NCBI RefSeq assembly: GCF_000171235.2
Contig: NZ_ABEA03000160.1
Location: 1-57,347, forward strand
Direction: 5' to 3'
Length of the DNA: 57,347 nucleotides
DNA from: Geminisphaera colitermitum TAV2
GTDB lineage: Bacteria; Verrucomicrobiota; Verrucomicrobiia; Opitutales; Opitutaceae
A program made the position numbers and the translations under genes. Positions 1 to 8,764 of the stretch are shown here, piece after piece; within the stretch, counting starts at the first letter, position 1, and each line of letters begins with the position of its first letter. Under the pieces are notes generated by a model that ran no database searches, had not been told where the DNA came from, and saw only the letters and a program-made list of their open reading frames with translations.

Positions 1-371
1 GGGAGAGGATGGGATCATGTGAGGAGCGGGTCAGTGGATGGGGTTGCCGGATTTGAATCGAATTCTGCGGCTGCGGGTGCGCGTTGGAGGAGTGTTTGCA
101 GGGCGTCAAAAACGGCGTCGTGAGAGAGATCCGCGAGGTTGTCGGTAGGCGAGGTGATGGCGTGAGTGTTGGGTGCGCCGGGAGGCCAGGGAGCAAAGCG
201 TTTGGGCGAGGTGGGGCCAAAGAGGGCAAGGACGCGGTTGCCGAGCGCGGCGGAGAGGTGCATGGGGCCGCTGTCGTTACCGATAAAAATCGAGGGTTGC
301 CGCACAATGGTGATCATTTGGTGAAGGGTGCATTTGCCTTGCAGGTCAAGGAAGCGGCCCGGCGGCGCATC

Positions 372-388
372 GGGGGGGGGGGGAGGGG
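372..388. repeat. poly-G tract G12-A-G4
   Basis: Run of 12 G followed by A and 4 G; in coding sense CCCCT-C12. It sits exactly at the frame break of the GT9 gene. Confidence 0.95.
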
Positions 389-1050
389 TTTGAGGCCACA
401 CCAGACAACTCGGCTGTCGGGGTAGTTGACCCAAATGAGGCGGGTGAGGGCCTCGTAGCCGTTCCACATTTTATTGGCCGCGCTGCTGTCAGTAAACATG
501 ACAAAAAGTGGGCCGGAGTCTCGTTTGGAGTCGTTGTTAAAGAAGGGCTTCCAATCGTCGGCGAGTTGGCCTGTCTGCGAAATGGGTTTCAGGGAAAGCG
601 GGATGTCGATGGTGCTATCAAGGCCAGCCGTGCGAAGGAATTGTTGATGGACGGTCATCGCATGGTGGGGCGGAGGGTCAGCGGGTGTCGGAACAAATTG
701 GTTATAGGAGAGGCCGCAGAGTCCTTTGCTGTTTTTGCGTCCCCACTTTTGCGGCGAACGTGCAGCCAGTGTCATTAACGCGGGACGGATCAGCCCGTGC
801 ATGTCCCAAACCATGTCAAAGCGTTCGCGGCGGATTAGACAGATGGTTTCGAGCAAGCCGCGCCAACCGGCTTTGCGTCGATAGGCAATCACGTGGTGAA
901 CGAACGGGGCGGCTTCGACGAGCGGTGCAAAGGTGTCGCGCACAACCCAAGTGATGCGGCATCCGGGCCATTGGCGGGCAACAGATTGGATGATTTGGAG
1001 CGATTGCACAATATCACCGAGCGCAGTCAGGCGGACAACAAGCAGGTTGC

Positions 1051-1068
1051 GGGGGGGGGGGGGAGGGG
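1051..1068. repeat. poly-G tract G13-A-G4
   Basis: Run of 13 G then A and 4 G, 34 bases inside the start of the GT9 gene. It encodes an in-frame proline run. Confidence 0.95.
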
Positions 1069-1267
1069 CGATAAGCAGTGATTGCGCCGGGTCGTGGGTC
1101 ATCGGATCAAGCTTTGGTTGATTGCATGAGAGAACACATGCGGACTGATGAGCTGGTCGCGGTCAAGACTGACAACAGCGTCATGCGGGCAGCATACGCA
1201 CCGAGGCGTTTGTGAGTTCATGACTTTGCTCTGTCCAAACGTCCGGCCATTCCTATCGTCCCGCCGC

Positions 1268-1984
1268 ATGGTCAATGTGATCTGCATGAAATGGGGGACA
1301 AAGTATGGTCCCGAGTTTGTAAACAAGCTGCGTTCCATGGTGAAACGCCACTTGGCACGCCCGCATCGTTTCATCTGTTTCACGGACGACGGCAGCGGTC
1401 TGACGAGCGACATCGAAATAAAATCGCTCCCGCCGATGGACTTGCCGCCCGACAAGGAACGCGGCTGGCGCAAGCTCTCCACCTTCAACGCCCCGTTGGC
1501 GGATCTGATCGGTCCGACCCTGTTCTTGGACATCGACGTGGTCATCGTGGGCTCGCTGGATTGTTTTTTCGATCATCCTGGCGAATTTTGCATTATCCAC
1601 GACTGGCAAAAGCCTTGGCGCATCACTGGCAACTCCTCGGTGTATCGTTTCGAAGCCGGGGCGCACCCGGACATTCTTGCCAACTTCGTTGCCAATATTG
1701 ACCGGATAAAACAAGAGGTGCGCAACGAACAGGCCTACCTCACGCGGGAGATCCATGCGCAAGGCAAGCTGACCTACTGGCCCAAGGAATGGTGCGTGAG
1801 TTTTAAGTACGGTTGCATGCCTAAATTCCCGTTCAACCTCTGGCGCACTCCGCGCCTGCCCGCCGGAGCCCGCGTGGTCGTGTTTCATGGATTACCGAAT
1901 CCCGACGATGCCATCATCGGCAAGGGCAAGGGTTTGCGGCGTTATATAAAACCAACCCCGTGGATTGAAGATTACTGGCACTAA
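1268..1984 (+). CDS. glycosyltransferase with DxD motif (GT8-like)
   Basis: Predicted GT-A-fold glycosyltransferase of surface-polysaccharide assembly. The start at 1268 (MVNVICMKWGTKYGPEFVN) is chosen because upstream codons of the same frame show no family-like sequence and the paralogue at 4307-5143 begins its conserved part at the equivalent ICMKWG/LCIKWG. The metal/donor motif is FLDIDVVIV. A second conserved patch is TYWPKEWCVSFK, and the C-terminus ends PTPWIEDYWH, matching PAPWISQHWRED of the paralogue. It is divergent from the GT9 gene across about 165 bp that must hold both promoters, and is followed 25 bp later by a GT4 gene on the same strand, probably an operon. Donor and acceptor are unknown. 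Confidence 0.8.
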   Translation: MVNVICMKWGTKYGPEFVNKLRSMVKRHLARPHRFICFTDDGSGLTSDIEIKSLPPMDLPPDKERGWRKLSTFNAPLADLIGPTLFLDIDVVIVGSLDCFFDHPGEFCIIHDWQKPWRITGNSSVYRFEAGAHPDILANFVANIDRIKQEVRNEQAYLTREIHAQGKLTYWPKEWCVSFKYGCMPKFPFNLWRTPRLPAGARVVVFHGLPNPDDAIIGKGKGLRRYIKPTPWIEDYWH

Positions 1985-2009
1985 AAATTCGCTTGCCGAT
2001 ACTATCGCG

Positions 2010-3116
2010 ATGAAAGTTCTCCAATTGATTTATTCCCGGAATTTCGCCGGTTCTGAACGATCTGTATTAACATTGAGCAAAGCGTTGGCCGCCGCCGGAT
2101 GCGAAGTAGTGGTTGCAGTTAAAGATGGCGGCGTCCTGAAGGAGCGCTATCAACGCGAAGGATTGCGGGTCATTGAATTACCGCTCAATGCGTTTTTTAT
2201 CAAACGTCGGCTGGCCAGATGGGTAAAAGAGCACCGCATTGATGTCGTCCATGCCCATCTGACCGAGGCCACGCGTCTGGCATGTGACCTGCATCGGCGT
2301 CTGGGGATTCCTGTGGTGACCCACTTGCGCATTCTACGGGATGCCCCCGCCTATCACGACGCCGCGAAGGCTGGTCTGCTTATCGCAAACTCCGCCCATA
2401 CAGCACGTTATTATATTGAGGAGGCTGGAATCTCTCCAGACCGCATCCGAACCATCCCCAACGCGACGCTGGCCCTTAATGATCCTCTGGCCTCCACGCC
2501 ATCTGATGACTTGGCGAGGGATGTCCGGCGGGAACTCGCATTGCCGGATGATGCGCGGTTGATTATCCTGCCCGGGCGCATAGCACCGGGAAAAGGCCAC
2601 GAAACGCTTTTGTATGCGATGCCGGTCGTCTTGAAACAACATCCCGGAGCACATATTTTGGTGGCAGGCAATATCGACCAAAAGCCGCGCTTTGTCAGGA
2701 AACTGCTAAAGCTACGAGATGAACTTGGACTAAAATCACGAGTGCATTTTCTGGGATTTCGCCCCGACGTATTGCGACTCACCCGCGCCTCCGAGATTCA
2801 ACTGGTTCCCTCCGAGCGAGAGCCGTTCGGTCTCGTTGTGATCGAAGCCATGGCGATGGGGGTTCCGATTATAGGGGCCGACTCAGGCGCGATTCCAGAC
2901 ATCCTCGAAGGCGGGACATTGGGAACCTTGACGCCATATGGAGACGCCCCCGCCTTAGCGGAGGCCATTATTACAACCTTGTCCGATCCTGCATTCGCTC
3001 AGCTTAAAGCAGAGAATGCACAAGCTAGAGTACGCGAACTCTATTCACCAGAAATGCTAGCGGCACAGGTTATGGATGTGTATAGTTCGGTAATGCCTGC
3101 ACCCTTTACGACGTGA
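2010..3116 (+). CDS. GT4 glycosyltransferase
   Basis: GT-B-fold glycosyltransferase family 4, cytoplasmic or membrane-associated, retaining sugar transfer. The N-terminal acceptor domain starts LQLIYSRNFAGSERSVLTLS. The donor domain holds the nucleotide-sugar signature EREPFGLVVIEAMAMGVPII (E-x7-E) near residue 275. ILPGRIAPGKGHETLLYA is the usual inter-domain strand. The start at 2010 places the methionine directly on the first strand; an upstream in-frame methionine at 1965 would overlap the previous gene. At about 369 residues it is full length. It probably forms a two-gene operon with the preceding GT8-like gene. Substrate unknown. Confidence 0.88.
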   Translation: MKVLQLIYSRNFAGSERSVLTLSKALAAAGCEVVVAVKDGGVLKERYQREGLRVIELPLNAFFIKRRLARWVKEHRIDVVHAHLTEATRLACDLHRRLGIPVVTHLRILRDAPAYHDAAKAGLLIANSAHTARYYIEEAGISPDRIRTIPNATLALNDPLASTPSDDLARDVRRELALPDDARLIILPGRIAPGKGHETLLYAMPVVLKQHPGAHILVAGNIDQKPRFVRKLLKLRDELGLKSRVHFLGFRPDVLRLTRASEIQLVPSEREPFGLVVIEAMAMGVPIIGADSGAIPDILEGGTLGTLTPYGDAPALAEAIITTLSDPAFAQLKAENAQARVRELYSPEMLAAQVMDVYSSVMPAPFTT

Positions 3117-3121
3117 GAAGA

Positions 3122-4267
3122 TCATACTGTCATGTAGTCCTCAATGGCGCGGTCGTAAATCGTTTCAAGCTTGGCGCACTGGTTGCGAACATCGAAATGT
3201 GTCCGTATGTGTTGGCGTGCGGCCTCGCTCATGGCAATACGGCGGGACTCATTGCGTAATAATGTAACAATGGCATCCGCCATTGCGGGCACATCGCCGG
3301 GCGGAACAAGCAAACCGGTTTTCCCGTTGTCGATGGCCTCTCGCACACCGGCCGTATCGAATGCCACTGGTGGCACGCCGGCGGCCTGTGTTTCCAACAA
3401 AACGGTTGGCAACCCCTCACTGTCGCCGGAGGAGGCGGGGAGACTGGGCATGCAATGCAATGTAGTGCGCCTCAACGTGGCAATGACCTCGGCGTGAGGT
3501 TGCTTCCCCCGAATTGTAATATTATTGGGGTATTGCCGCGCCGCTTCATCAACAAGAAGTTGATCGGGGCCGGAACCAATGAGTTCCAAATTTACCTCTG
3601 GAACTGCCTTTATTATAGCAGGCATCGCCGCCAGCAACAAGGCGATGCCCTTCTTTTCAACAAATCGCCCGATAAACAACAGAGTCGGACGCCTGATTGC
3701 CTCGGATGGAGCATCAAACTTGCGACAATCCACCCCGGTGGTGAGAAACGTGACCTTCTCAGGTGGACACCCATCAGCGATCAGCTTTTCACAAAGATGA
3801 TTGCCCACCCCCAGTATTGCCGCGGCGTCACGATAAACCCGCCTTCGAGCGTGTAAATAAGCTGGCGAAGGTCGCGTTGTGATATCCGACCCTTGGAATG
3901 TCACCACCAACGGCACTCCAGCGCAGCAAGCCAGATGCAAGGCAGGTAATCCCGAGAATCCGAATTGCGCATGCACAAGGTGAGGGTCAAAGCGTTCCAG
4001 TTGCCGCCGCCAGCGCGGCGCAACCCATCCGGCGCGCAAAGCCTGTCGCCTCCCCCAGCCCAAGAGCCCGCGGGTGGATAGAAATTCAACTTGGAAATTC
4101 TTGAGCAGATCGTCGCCACTCGAAAGATGATTAAAGCCAAAAAATGCCGGTTTGTAGCGAGACAGGTTGGCAGCCTGCTCGACGACAAAGGTTTCAGAAT
4201 ACGCAATAAGATCTTTTTTGAAGATGACTACTCGCCGTTCATTACCTGGCCGGGACGCGGGTTTCAT
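3122..4267 (-). CDS. GT4 glycosyltransferase
   Basis: Second GT4 enzyme, 381 residues, on the opposite strand and convergent with the preceding gene (5 bp between stop codons). The N-terminal Rossmann domain contains HAQFGFSGLPALHLA and VTFQGSDI. The donor-binding domain contains LLFIGRFVEKKGIALLLAAM and the motif SSGDSEGLPTVLLETQAAGV, in which EGLP...E is the retaining GT4 signature. The overall form resembles exopolysaccharide (colanic-acid-type) glycosyltransferases. It lies just downstream of the GT8-like gene on the same strand. The precise linkage cannot be assigned from sequence. Confidence 0.86.
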   Translation of the reverse strand: MKPASRPGNERRVVIFKKDLIAYSETFVVEQAANLSRYKPAFFGFNHLSSGDDLLKNFQVEFLSTRGLLGWGRRQALRAGWVAPRWRRQLERFDPHLVHAQFGFSGLPALHLACCAGVPLVVTFQGSDITTRPSPAYLHARRRVYRDAAAILGVGNHLCEKLIADGCPPEKVTFLTTGVDCRKFDAPSEAIRRPTLLFIGRFVEKKGIALLLAAMPAIIKAVPEVNLELIGSGPDQLLVDEAARQYPNNITIRGKQPHAEVIATLRRTTLHCMPSLPASSGDSEGLPTVLLETQAAGVPPVAFDTAGVREAIDNGKTGLLVPPGDVPAMADAIVTLLRNESRRIAMSEAARQHIRTHFDVRNQCAKLETIYDRAIEDYMTV

Positions 4268-4306
4268 GTGGAATCAGATATATATATGAGAGGGAATGTG
4301 GTTCTA

Positions 4307-5143
4307 TCAATCTTCCCGCCAATGCTGCGAAATCCAAGGGGCCGGGCGAACGTAGCGCTTCAGCTCTCGCGTCCACTTTACTCCGGGAATCTTGCGAAGC
4401 TCCCACACATGGGAGATATGTCCCCAAGGCGAACGATGCACATCATCGGGGCTCCACCGGCCGACAATGATATCCGATGGATTCGGGCCACCGGGAAACG
4501 TAATGATTCTGGCCTTTTTCGGAAGCTTGGGCGCAATGAACATCCGCAAGGGCCAGACCGGCAGACAGTGTACACGAAAATGACGCGTCCACTCCGAGGG
4601 CCAGAACTTGATGCCCCCCCGAATGCCGTGTGTCACATAGTGCTGTTCAAATTGATATTTTTTTGAGATTCCGCCCGGGTCCGCTCGCAGGTTTTCAAGC
4701 ATGTAGGGATGCGAGCCGATCTTGAACCGGAAGACTGATGTCTGACCAAGGCGTTGCTGCGGCTTCACCCAGTTGCGGGCCGTGATGACATCTTCAGGAC
4801 TCCCATAGGTAAAATAATCGTCGATATTGCCGACGATGATCGAGTCGAGATCGACAAAAAGCACGGTCCCCGTGACCCCAAACAGCTCACTCCCCCACAA
4901 GGCGGTTTTACGCCACTTGCCCTTGGTGCCGGGCGGTATCTCGCACCCGAGTTCTGGCAGCGGGTGGCACGTGACCTCGGGGCGGATGCCATCCGCATTG
5001 TCGGTGAAGCAATACAGCTTGAACGGACCGGTTATGTTTCTGGCCACCATGCTGTAGAGGATATTCACATACTGTGGCCCGTAAAATGTTCCCCACTTGA
5101 TGCAGAGGATCTGTTTGATGGCGGCGGGCGACGTTGGATTCAC
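4307..5143 (-). CDS. glycosyltransferase with DxD motif (GT8-like), paralogue of 1268-1984
   Basis: 278 residues, starting at a GTG codon (5143), since no in-frame ATG precedes the conserved LCIKWGTFYGPQYVN. The catalytic metal motif is LFVDLDSIIVGN. Further conserved blocks are CFTDNADGI, KFWPSEWTRHFR and the C-terminal RPAPWISQHW. The same blocks occur in the plus-strand gene at 1268, so the two are clear paralogues. It is 39 bp upstream of the GT4 gene at 3122-4267 and is probably co-transcribed with it. The symmetry (GT8-like plus GT4 on each strand, convergent) suggests an inverted duplication followed by divergence. Cytoplasmic; acceptor unknown. Confidence 0.8.
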   Translation of the reverse strand: MNPTSPAAIKQILCIKWGTFYGPQYVNILYSMVARNITGPFKLYCFTDNADGIRPEVTCHPLPELGCEIPPGTKGKWRKTALWGSELFGVTGTVLFVDLDSIIVGNIDDYFTYGSPEDVITARNWVKPQQRLGQTSVFRFKIGSHPYMLENLRADPGGISKKYQFEQHYVTHGIRGGIKFWPSEWTRHFRVHCLPVWPLRMFIAPKLPKKARIITFPGGPNPSDIIVGRWSPDDVHRSPWGHISHVWELRKIPGVKWTRELKRYVRPAPWISQHWRED

Positions 5144-5226
5144 CTTGGCAGGAATTCATGTTTTGCGAACGGGCGTCAACGCCTTGTTCCCGGTTCGCCC
5201 TGCTTCTTGATGTCGGTTCCGCATTC

Positions 5227-5628
5227 TCATGGGGCGATGAGCGTCACTTTCGGGAAGTAGGTGCGGTAACGATTCTCATCGCGGGTGAGGAGACGCAGCC
5301 CGGAAACTTGGGCATGTGCGCCGATGTAAAAATCGGGAAGCGGCGAACGTTTTTGCCCCTTGTGTTCCTTGCGATAAGCGAGAAACGCCTGCCCGGCGAT
5401 AAATCCCGCCTCGTATGGCAGTGGCAGGTGCTCAAGCGGCCAAGGACGAAGCGCTTTTTGCAACTCGCCAGCCGTGCGGTAGGCGATGGAGATCTCCGCG
5501 TAAATGAGTGGATTTATCGCTAACTCATCCGTCACCGACACCGCCAGAAGCTGTTCGGCTGACCACTCGCCCCAAACCGGATCATCCGTAAAAATATCGA
5601 TCAGAATGTTGGAATCAACGAGCACCAT
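5227..5628 (-). CDS. VapC-family PIN-domain toxin
   Basis: 133-residue PIN-domain ribonuclease, toxin of a type II system; VapC proteins cleave tRNA or rRNA. The acidic metal-binding residues are visible: D5 in VLVDSNILID, the glutamate in INPLIYAEIS, and LPDFYIGAHA plus LLTRDENRYRTYFP in the C-terminal part. Full length for the family. The antitoxin gene lies upstream on the same strand with a 43-bp gap that contains a 13-G tract, so toxin and antitoxin are not translationally overlapped as in most vapBC pairs. Confidence 0.88.
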   Translation of the reverse strand: MVLVDSNILIDIFTDDPVWGEWSAEQLLAVSVTDELAINPLIYAEISIAYRTAGELQKALRPWPLEHLPLPYEAGFIAGQAFLAYRKEHKGQKRSPLPDFYIGAHAQVSGLRLLTRDENRYRTYFPKVTLIAP

Positions 5629-5644
5629 GGGCGTTTAATTTTTC

Positions 5645-5662
5645 GGGGGGGGGGGGGAGGGG
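5645..5662. repeat. poly-G tract G13-A-G4 between vapB and vapC
   Basis: 13 G, A, 4 G in the intergenic gap of the toxin-antitoxin pair. Read on the coding strand it is CCCCT-C13-G. Confidence 0.95.
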
Positions 5663-5671
5663 AAGATCCGT

Positions 5672-5905
5672 TCAGTCCTCCGCGCGGGTTTGACGCATGA
5701 TGTCTGCCGTTTTCAACCCAGCCGTGGCACCGCCTCGCGTACGGCGAAGCGCATTGCGCAGGCGTTGCATGCGTTCGCCTTCGGCAGGTCGAATCAGCAC
5801 CCCGTCTTTTGCCGCCTCAAAAACCACCTCTCCGTTGGGCCTGATGCCATATCGCTCCCGCAATTTCAGGGGGATGGTCACCTGTCCTTTCACCGTCAGT
5901 TTCAT
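5672..5905 (-). CDS. AbrB/MazE-type antitoxin (VapB-like)
   Basis: 77-residue swapped-hairpin AbrB-type protein: MKLTVKGQVTIPLKLRERYG is the canonical DNA-binding beta-alpha-beta start, followed by GEVVFEAAKDGVLIRPAEG. The C-terminal tail (LRNALRRTRGGATAGLKTAD) would neutralise the toxin. First gene of the toxin-antitoxin pair, probably autoregulated by binding its own promoter just upstream of 5905. Confidence 0.87.
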   Translation of the reverse strand: MKLTVKGQVTIPLKLRERYGIRPNGEVVFEAAKDGVLIRPAEGERMQRLRNALRRTRGGATAGLKTADIMRQTRAED

Positions 5906-5992
5906 GGTAAGGATTTTCGGTTAAAAGTATTACTTGTCAAACCCCACTGACAAATGCCGCAGTCCTCTCCCCGCCGCGCTCAATAACGCAAC

Positions 5993-6982
5993 TCAACCCT
6001 TGACGGCGCCGGCGGAGAGGCCGCGGACGAAGAGCTTCATGCAGAATAGGAAAATCACGATCAGCGGAATCGACGCGATGAAGTAGGCCGACATGATCTG
6101 GCCCCACTGCTTCACGTACTCGCCGTCGAGGTAAATCAAGCCCACGCCAAGCGTGAACAGTTCCTTGTCACGCAGCACGATGAGAGGCAGCAAAAAGTCG
6201 TTCCACGCGTGCAGGAATGCCAGAATCCCCAGCGTGCCGATGATCGGTCCCGACATCGGAATCACCACATTCACGATCTGCTGGAAATGGCTCGCTCCAT
6301 CGATCTCCGCCGCCTCGAACAAGTCCTTGGGCAAGTCCTCGATGAAATTGCGCAACACGAAAATATTGAACACCTGCGCGCCCGCGATGCCTACGATCAT
6401 GAGCGCCCAAAGCGTATTCAAGAGCCCCATGTTTTTGAGCAGGTTGAAGAGAGGCACGATGTTGGCCACGCCGGGCAGGAGCATCAGGATCATGAACGCC
6501 AGCCAGAGCACGGGACTGAACGGCATCTTGTATCGGGCAAAGAAATACGCGGCGCCGATCGCCAGCGTGATCGCGATCACCGTCACCGACACCGACACGA
6601 ACACGCTGTTCGCAATGTAGGGGCCGATGAGCTTGAGGCCGAAGCCCCAGTTGCGAATTTTGTAAACCGACGCGTCGAACCGCATCGACGTTGCCACCAC
6701 GGCCGGGTCGGAGGGCTTGGCCGAAGTGAACACCTCGGTCCACGCGGCGACACGCGTTTTTTGCTCGGTGTTGCCCTCCACGCCTTGGAACGTCTCGGTG
6801 ACGGTCCACGGCGCGGCGGGCAGCCAGGGGTTTTGGATAAAAATGGAGTTATCCTTAAAACTCACCTGCATCATCATGTAGAGGGGGAACAGCTCGATGC
6901 AGAGGAAGAACAGGATGACGATGTGCTTGGGCCAGTCCCTTTGCTTGTGCGAACCGACGAAATCTTTGGTGGTGGCGCTCAT
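5993..6982 (-). CDS. sugar ABC transporter permease (MalG/UgpE type)
   Basis: Inner-membrane permease of a carbohydrate ABC importer (CUT1-type). Predicted membrane segments include HIVILFFLCIELFPLYMMM near the N-terminus and several central helices. The ATPase-contact EAA loop is EAAEIDGASHFQQIVNVVIP. The protein is longer (329 residues) than a usual MalG because the region between helix 1 and helix 2 carries an extra periplasmic segment (about residues 45-115, PWTVTETFQGVEGN and following). It lies 6 bp downstream of the other permease gene. No binding protein or ATPase gene is in the window, so the substrate is unknown. Confidence 0.87.
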   Translation of the reverse strand: MSATTKDFVGSHKQRDWPKHIVILFFLCIELFPLYMMMQVSFKDNSIFIQNPWLPAAPWTVTETFQGVEGNTEQKTRVAAWTEVFTSAKPSDPAVVATSMRFDASVYKIRNWGFGLKLIGPYIANSVFVSVSVTVIAITLAIGAAYFFARYKMPFSPVLWLAFMILMLLPGVANIVPLFNLLKNMGLLNTLWALMIVGIAGAQVFNIFVLRNFIEDLPKDLFEAAEIDGASHFQQIVNVVIPMSGPIIGTLGILAFLHAWNDFLLPLIVLRDKELFTLGVGLIYLDGEYVKQWGQIMSAYFIASIPLIVIFLFCMKLFVRGLSAGAVKG

Positions 6983-6988
6983 GGTGCG

Positions 6989-7936
6989 TTATTTTTCAAC
7001 CCTCACGTATTTGTTGTTAATGTAGGTCAGCGACAGGATGAACACGAAGAGGATCATGCCGATGGCGCAGGCGTAGCCGAACTCGCCCGCGATGAACGCG
7101 CGGTTGTACATCCAGAGGCCGGGCACCATGCCGCGACCGCCGGGCCCGCCCGATTCGCCGAGCAGCAGCAACTGCAATCCGTAGCCCTGCAACGTGCCGA
7201 TGATGAGCAGCACCAGCGAAAGCCGCACTTGCGTCAAAATCAGCGGCAGTTCGATGTAGAGAAATTTTTTGAACGGCCCCACGCCGTCCAATTCCGCCGC
7301 TTCGTAAACCTCCTGCCCGATGCTTTGCAGGCCCGCCAGATAGATCAGCACGCCCACGGCCCCGATCCACGGAAAACCCCAAATGAAGAGCGAGGGCAGA
7401 ATCAACTCCGGCTGCGAGAGCCAGCCAATGGGGACGTTATCGAAAAAAATGCCCCAGCCAAAAACCGCGTCGATCTTCACCAGCAGCGTTTTGATGCCTG
7501 TGAAATTGAGCACGTTGTTCAGCACGCCCAGATTGGGATCGAGGAAAAACTTCCAGATGAACAACGTCACCAGACTCGGGACGATCATCGGCACGACCAA
7601 AAACACGCGGTAAACGTACTGCCATTTGTCGCTCTTGAGCCGGTGGATCATGACCGCCATGAGGATCGACGGAATCATCTTAAACAGGTTGAACACGATC
7701 AGAATCGAAACCGTCTTGAACGACCCCCAAAGCACATCGTCGCCAAAAGCGCGCTTGAAGTTGTCGAACCCGATGAGCTGCTTGGTGTCACCGCCCGACC
7801 ACTCAAAAAAGCTGTGGTAGATGGCGCTCGCGGCGGGGAAGTAGGAGAAGGTGCAGATGAGCACCAGCGACGGGATGACGAAGAAGTAGAGCTTCCATTC
7901 ACGAAGGGCTTTTTGCGGGCTGATGGGAAACGCCAT
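6989..7936 (-). CDS. sugar ABC transporter permease (MalF/UgpA type)
   Basis: 315-residue inner-membrane permease, partner of the gene at 5993-6982. The N-terminus is cytoplasmic (FPISPQKALREWKLYFF). The helix KLYFFVIPSLVLICTFSYFP is followed by a long periplasmic loop. The EAA motif EVYEAAELDGVGPFKKFLYI contacts the ATPase. Its order before the MalG-type gene is typical of CUT1 operons, but the usual solute-binding-protein gene is missing immediately upstream. The preceding 340 bp hold no recognisable gene. Confidence 0.87.
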   Translation of the reverse strand: MAFPISPQKALREWKLYFFVIPSLVLICTFSYFPAASAIYHSFFEWSGGDTKQLIGFDNFKRAFGDDVLWGSFKTVSILIVFNLFKMIPSILMAVMIHRLKSDKWQYVYRVFLVVPMIVPSLVTLFIWKFFLDPNLGVLNNVLNFTGIKTLLVKIDAVFGWGIFFDNVPIGWLSQPELILPSLFIWGFPWIGAVGVLIYLAGLQSIGQEVYEAAELDGVGPFKKFLYIELPLILTQVRLSLVLLIIGTLQGYGLQLLLLGESGGPGGRGMVPGLWMYNRAFIAGEFGYACAIGMILFVFILSLTYINNKYVRVEK

Positions 7937-8278
7937 GTTGGTTGGATTGGGCTTGAGATTGGGATCGGACTTGGGATCGGGATTGGAACAAAAGTGAGCG
8001 CGAAAAGAGAGGGGGAGTTGACTGACAAAACCGCGGGACGGCAGGCGTCACCGCGAAAGAAGTCGTGTTTCTTGGGGCCGGGCGGGAGGCTTGCCAAGTG
8101 AAATGTCCGCAAGGTTTGAACTTGTTCGGCTGCGAACGTTTTCAACCCCCGCAACCCGCACCGCACCTGATGCAGACCAAGGGCGTTTTGCCGCGCCCGA
8201 TGCCGCGTTCGATCAAAGCGCGGCAGTTTCACTTTCCGCGCTCGACTCGCCACGGTGCCAGGCCTCATCTCCACGATC
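7937..8278. other. intergenic region upstream of permeases and DUF3574 gene
   Basis: No gene seen. Positions 7942-7990 hold a short degenerate direct repeat of the type TTGGGATCGG (three loose copies). The divergent promoters of the permease operon and the lipoprotein gene should lie here, but no clear -10/-35 pair stands out. Confidence 0.5.
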
Positions 8279-8764
8279 ATGAAGAAAAACGGTGCGTGTT
8301 TCCGGGGCGCGGCGATATCCCTGACGGCGGTCCTGTCCGTGATGGTGGCGATGATGGGATCGGGCTGCGCATCGGGACCGGGCACGGAGCCCCAAGCCAT
8401 CGCGCCGGCGGCATCCGCCACCCCGGCGCAAAACCTCTGGTCGCGCACGGAGCTTTATTTCTCCATCGGAGACTGGACGGAGACTGCTCTGACGGCCGAT
8501 GCAGAATTGCGATGGACGCGTTTTTTGGATACGGAAGTCACGCCGCGTTTTCCCGACGGGTTGACCGTCGCCGACATCTATGGGCAATGGCGCAAATCCC
8601 CCGGATCACCGGTGCTGCGAGAGCGAAGCAAACTCGTTATCATCGTGCATCCATCCACCGGGGAGGCATCGCGTAAAATCGACGAGATCCGCACGGCGTG
8701 GAAACAACCCACGGGCGAGGACTCGGTGATGCGCATCACACAACCCGTGGAGGTGTCGTTTTGA
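8279..8764 (+). CDS. DUF3574 lipoprotein
   Basis: 161-residue predicted lipoprotein with a DUF3574 domain, function unknown. The signal peptide is MKKNGACFRGAAISLTAVLS followed by a lipobox-like GSGCAS. The domain has the family's hallmarks: SRTELYFSIGD, TEVTPRFPDGLTVADIYGQW and ERSKLVIIVHP. The start at 8279 is chosen for the positively charged signal-peptide start. The end overlaps the likely TTG start of trmO (TTGA overlap), so the two are probably translationally coupled. Confidence 0.85.
   Translation: MKKNGACFRGAAISLTAVLSVMVAMMGSGCASGPGTEPQAIAPAASATPAQNLWSRTELYFSIGDWTETALTADAELRWTRFLDTEVTPRFPDGLTVADIYGQWRKSPGSPVLRERSKLVIIVHPSTGEASRKIDEIRTAWKQPTGEDSVMRITQPVEVSF

Larger units (their letters stand above)
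15..1102 (-). pseudogene. GT9 heptosyltransferase-like gene, frame broken at a poly-C tract
   Basis: Glycosyltransferase family 9 (lipopolysaccharide heptosyltransferase type), cytoplasmic, expected to add a sugar from an ADP- or NDP-donor to a surface polysaccharide. The N-terminal part (about 262 codons from 1102) contains VVRLTALGDIVQSLQ, the family's first strand. The C-terminal part, in another frame, holds the family signature FIGNDSGPMHLSAALG. The two frames meet at a run of 12 C in coding sense (372-383). Adding one C, or removing two, joins VVWCGLKPLPPPP to DAPPGRFLDL and restores one protein of about 360 residues. A second tract of 13 C (1051-1063) encodes prolines at residues 13-17, just before the first strand, and is in frame. 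The gene could be phase-variable, decayed, or a sequencing artefact. Family assignment is secure, the acceptor is unknown. Confidence 0.85.

Noticed and set aside
4614-4620. C7 run in the GT8-like gene, and similar runs of 7-8 at 9070, 11311, 21252 and 26431
   Set aside because: Too short and lacking the CCT edge; likely ordinary for this GC content, so not counted in the tract family.
7942-7990. Tandem repeat or riboswitch upstream of the permeases
   Set aside because: Only loose TTGGGATCGG-like copies; no conserved riboswitch core was recognisable.
6209-8101. 630-codon ORF on the plus strand across the permease genes
   Set aside because: Histidine- and arginine-rich shadow (HRHRHRH-type) antisense to two clear permeases; typical of high-GC antisense frames.
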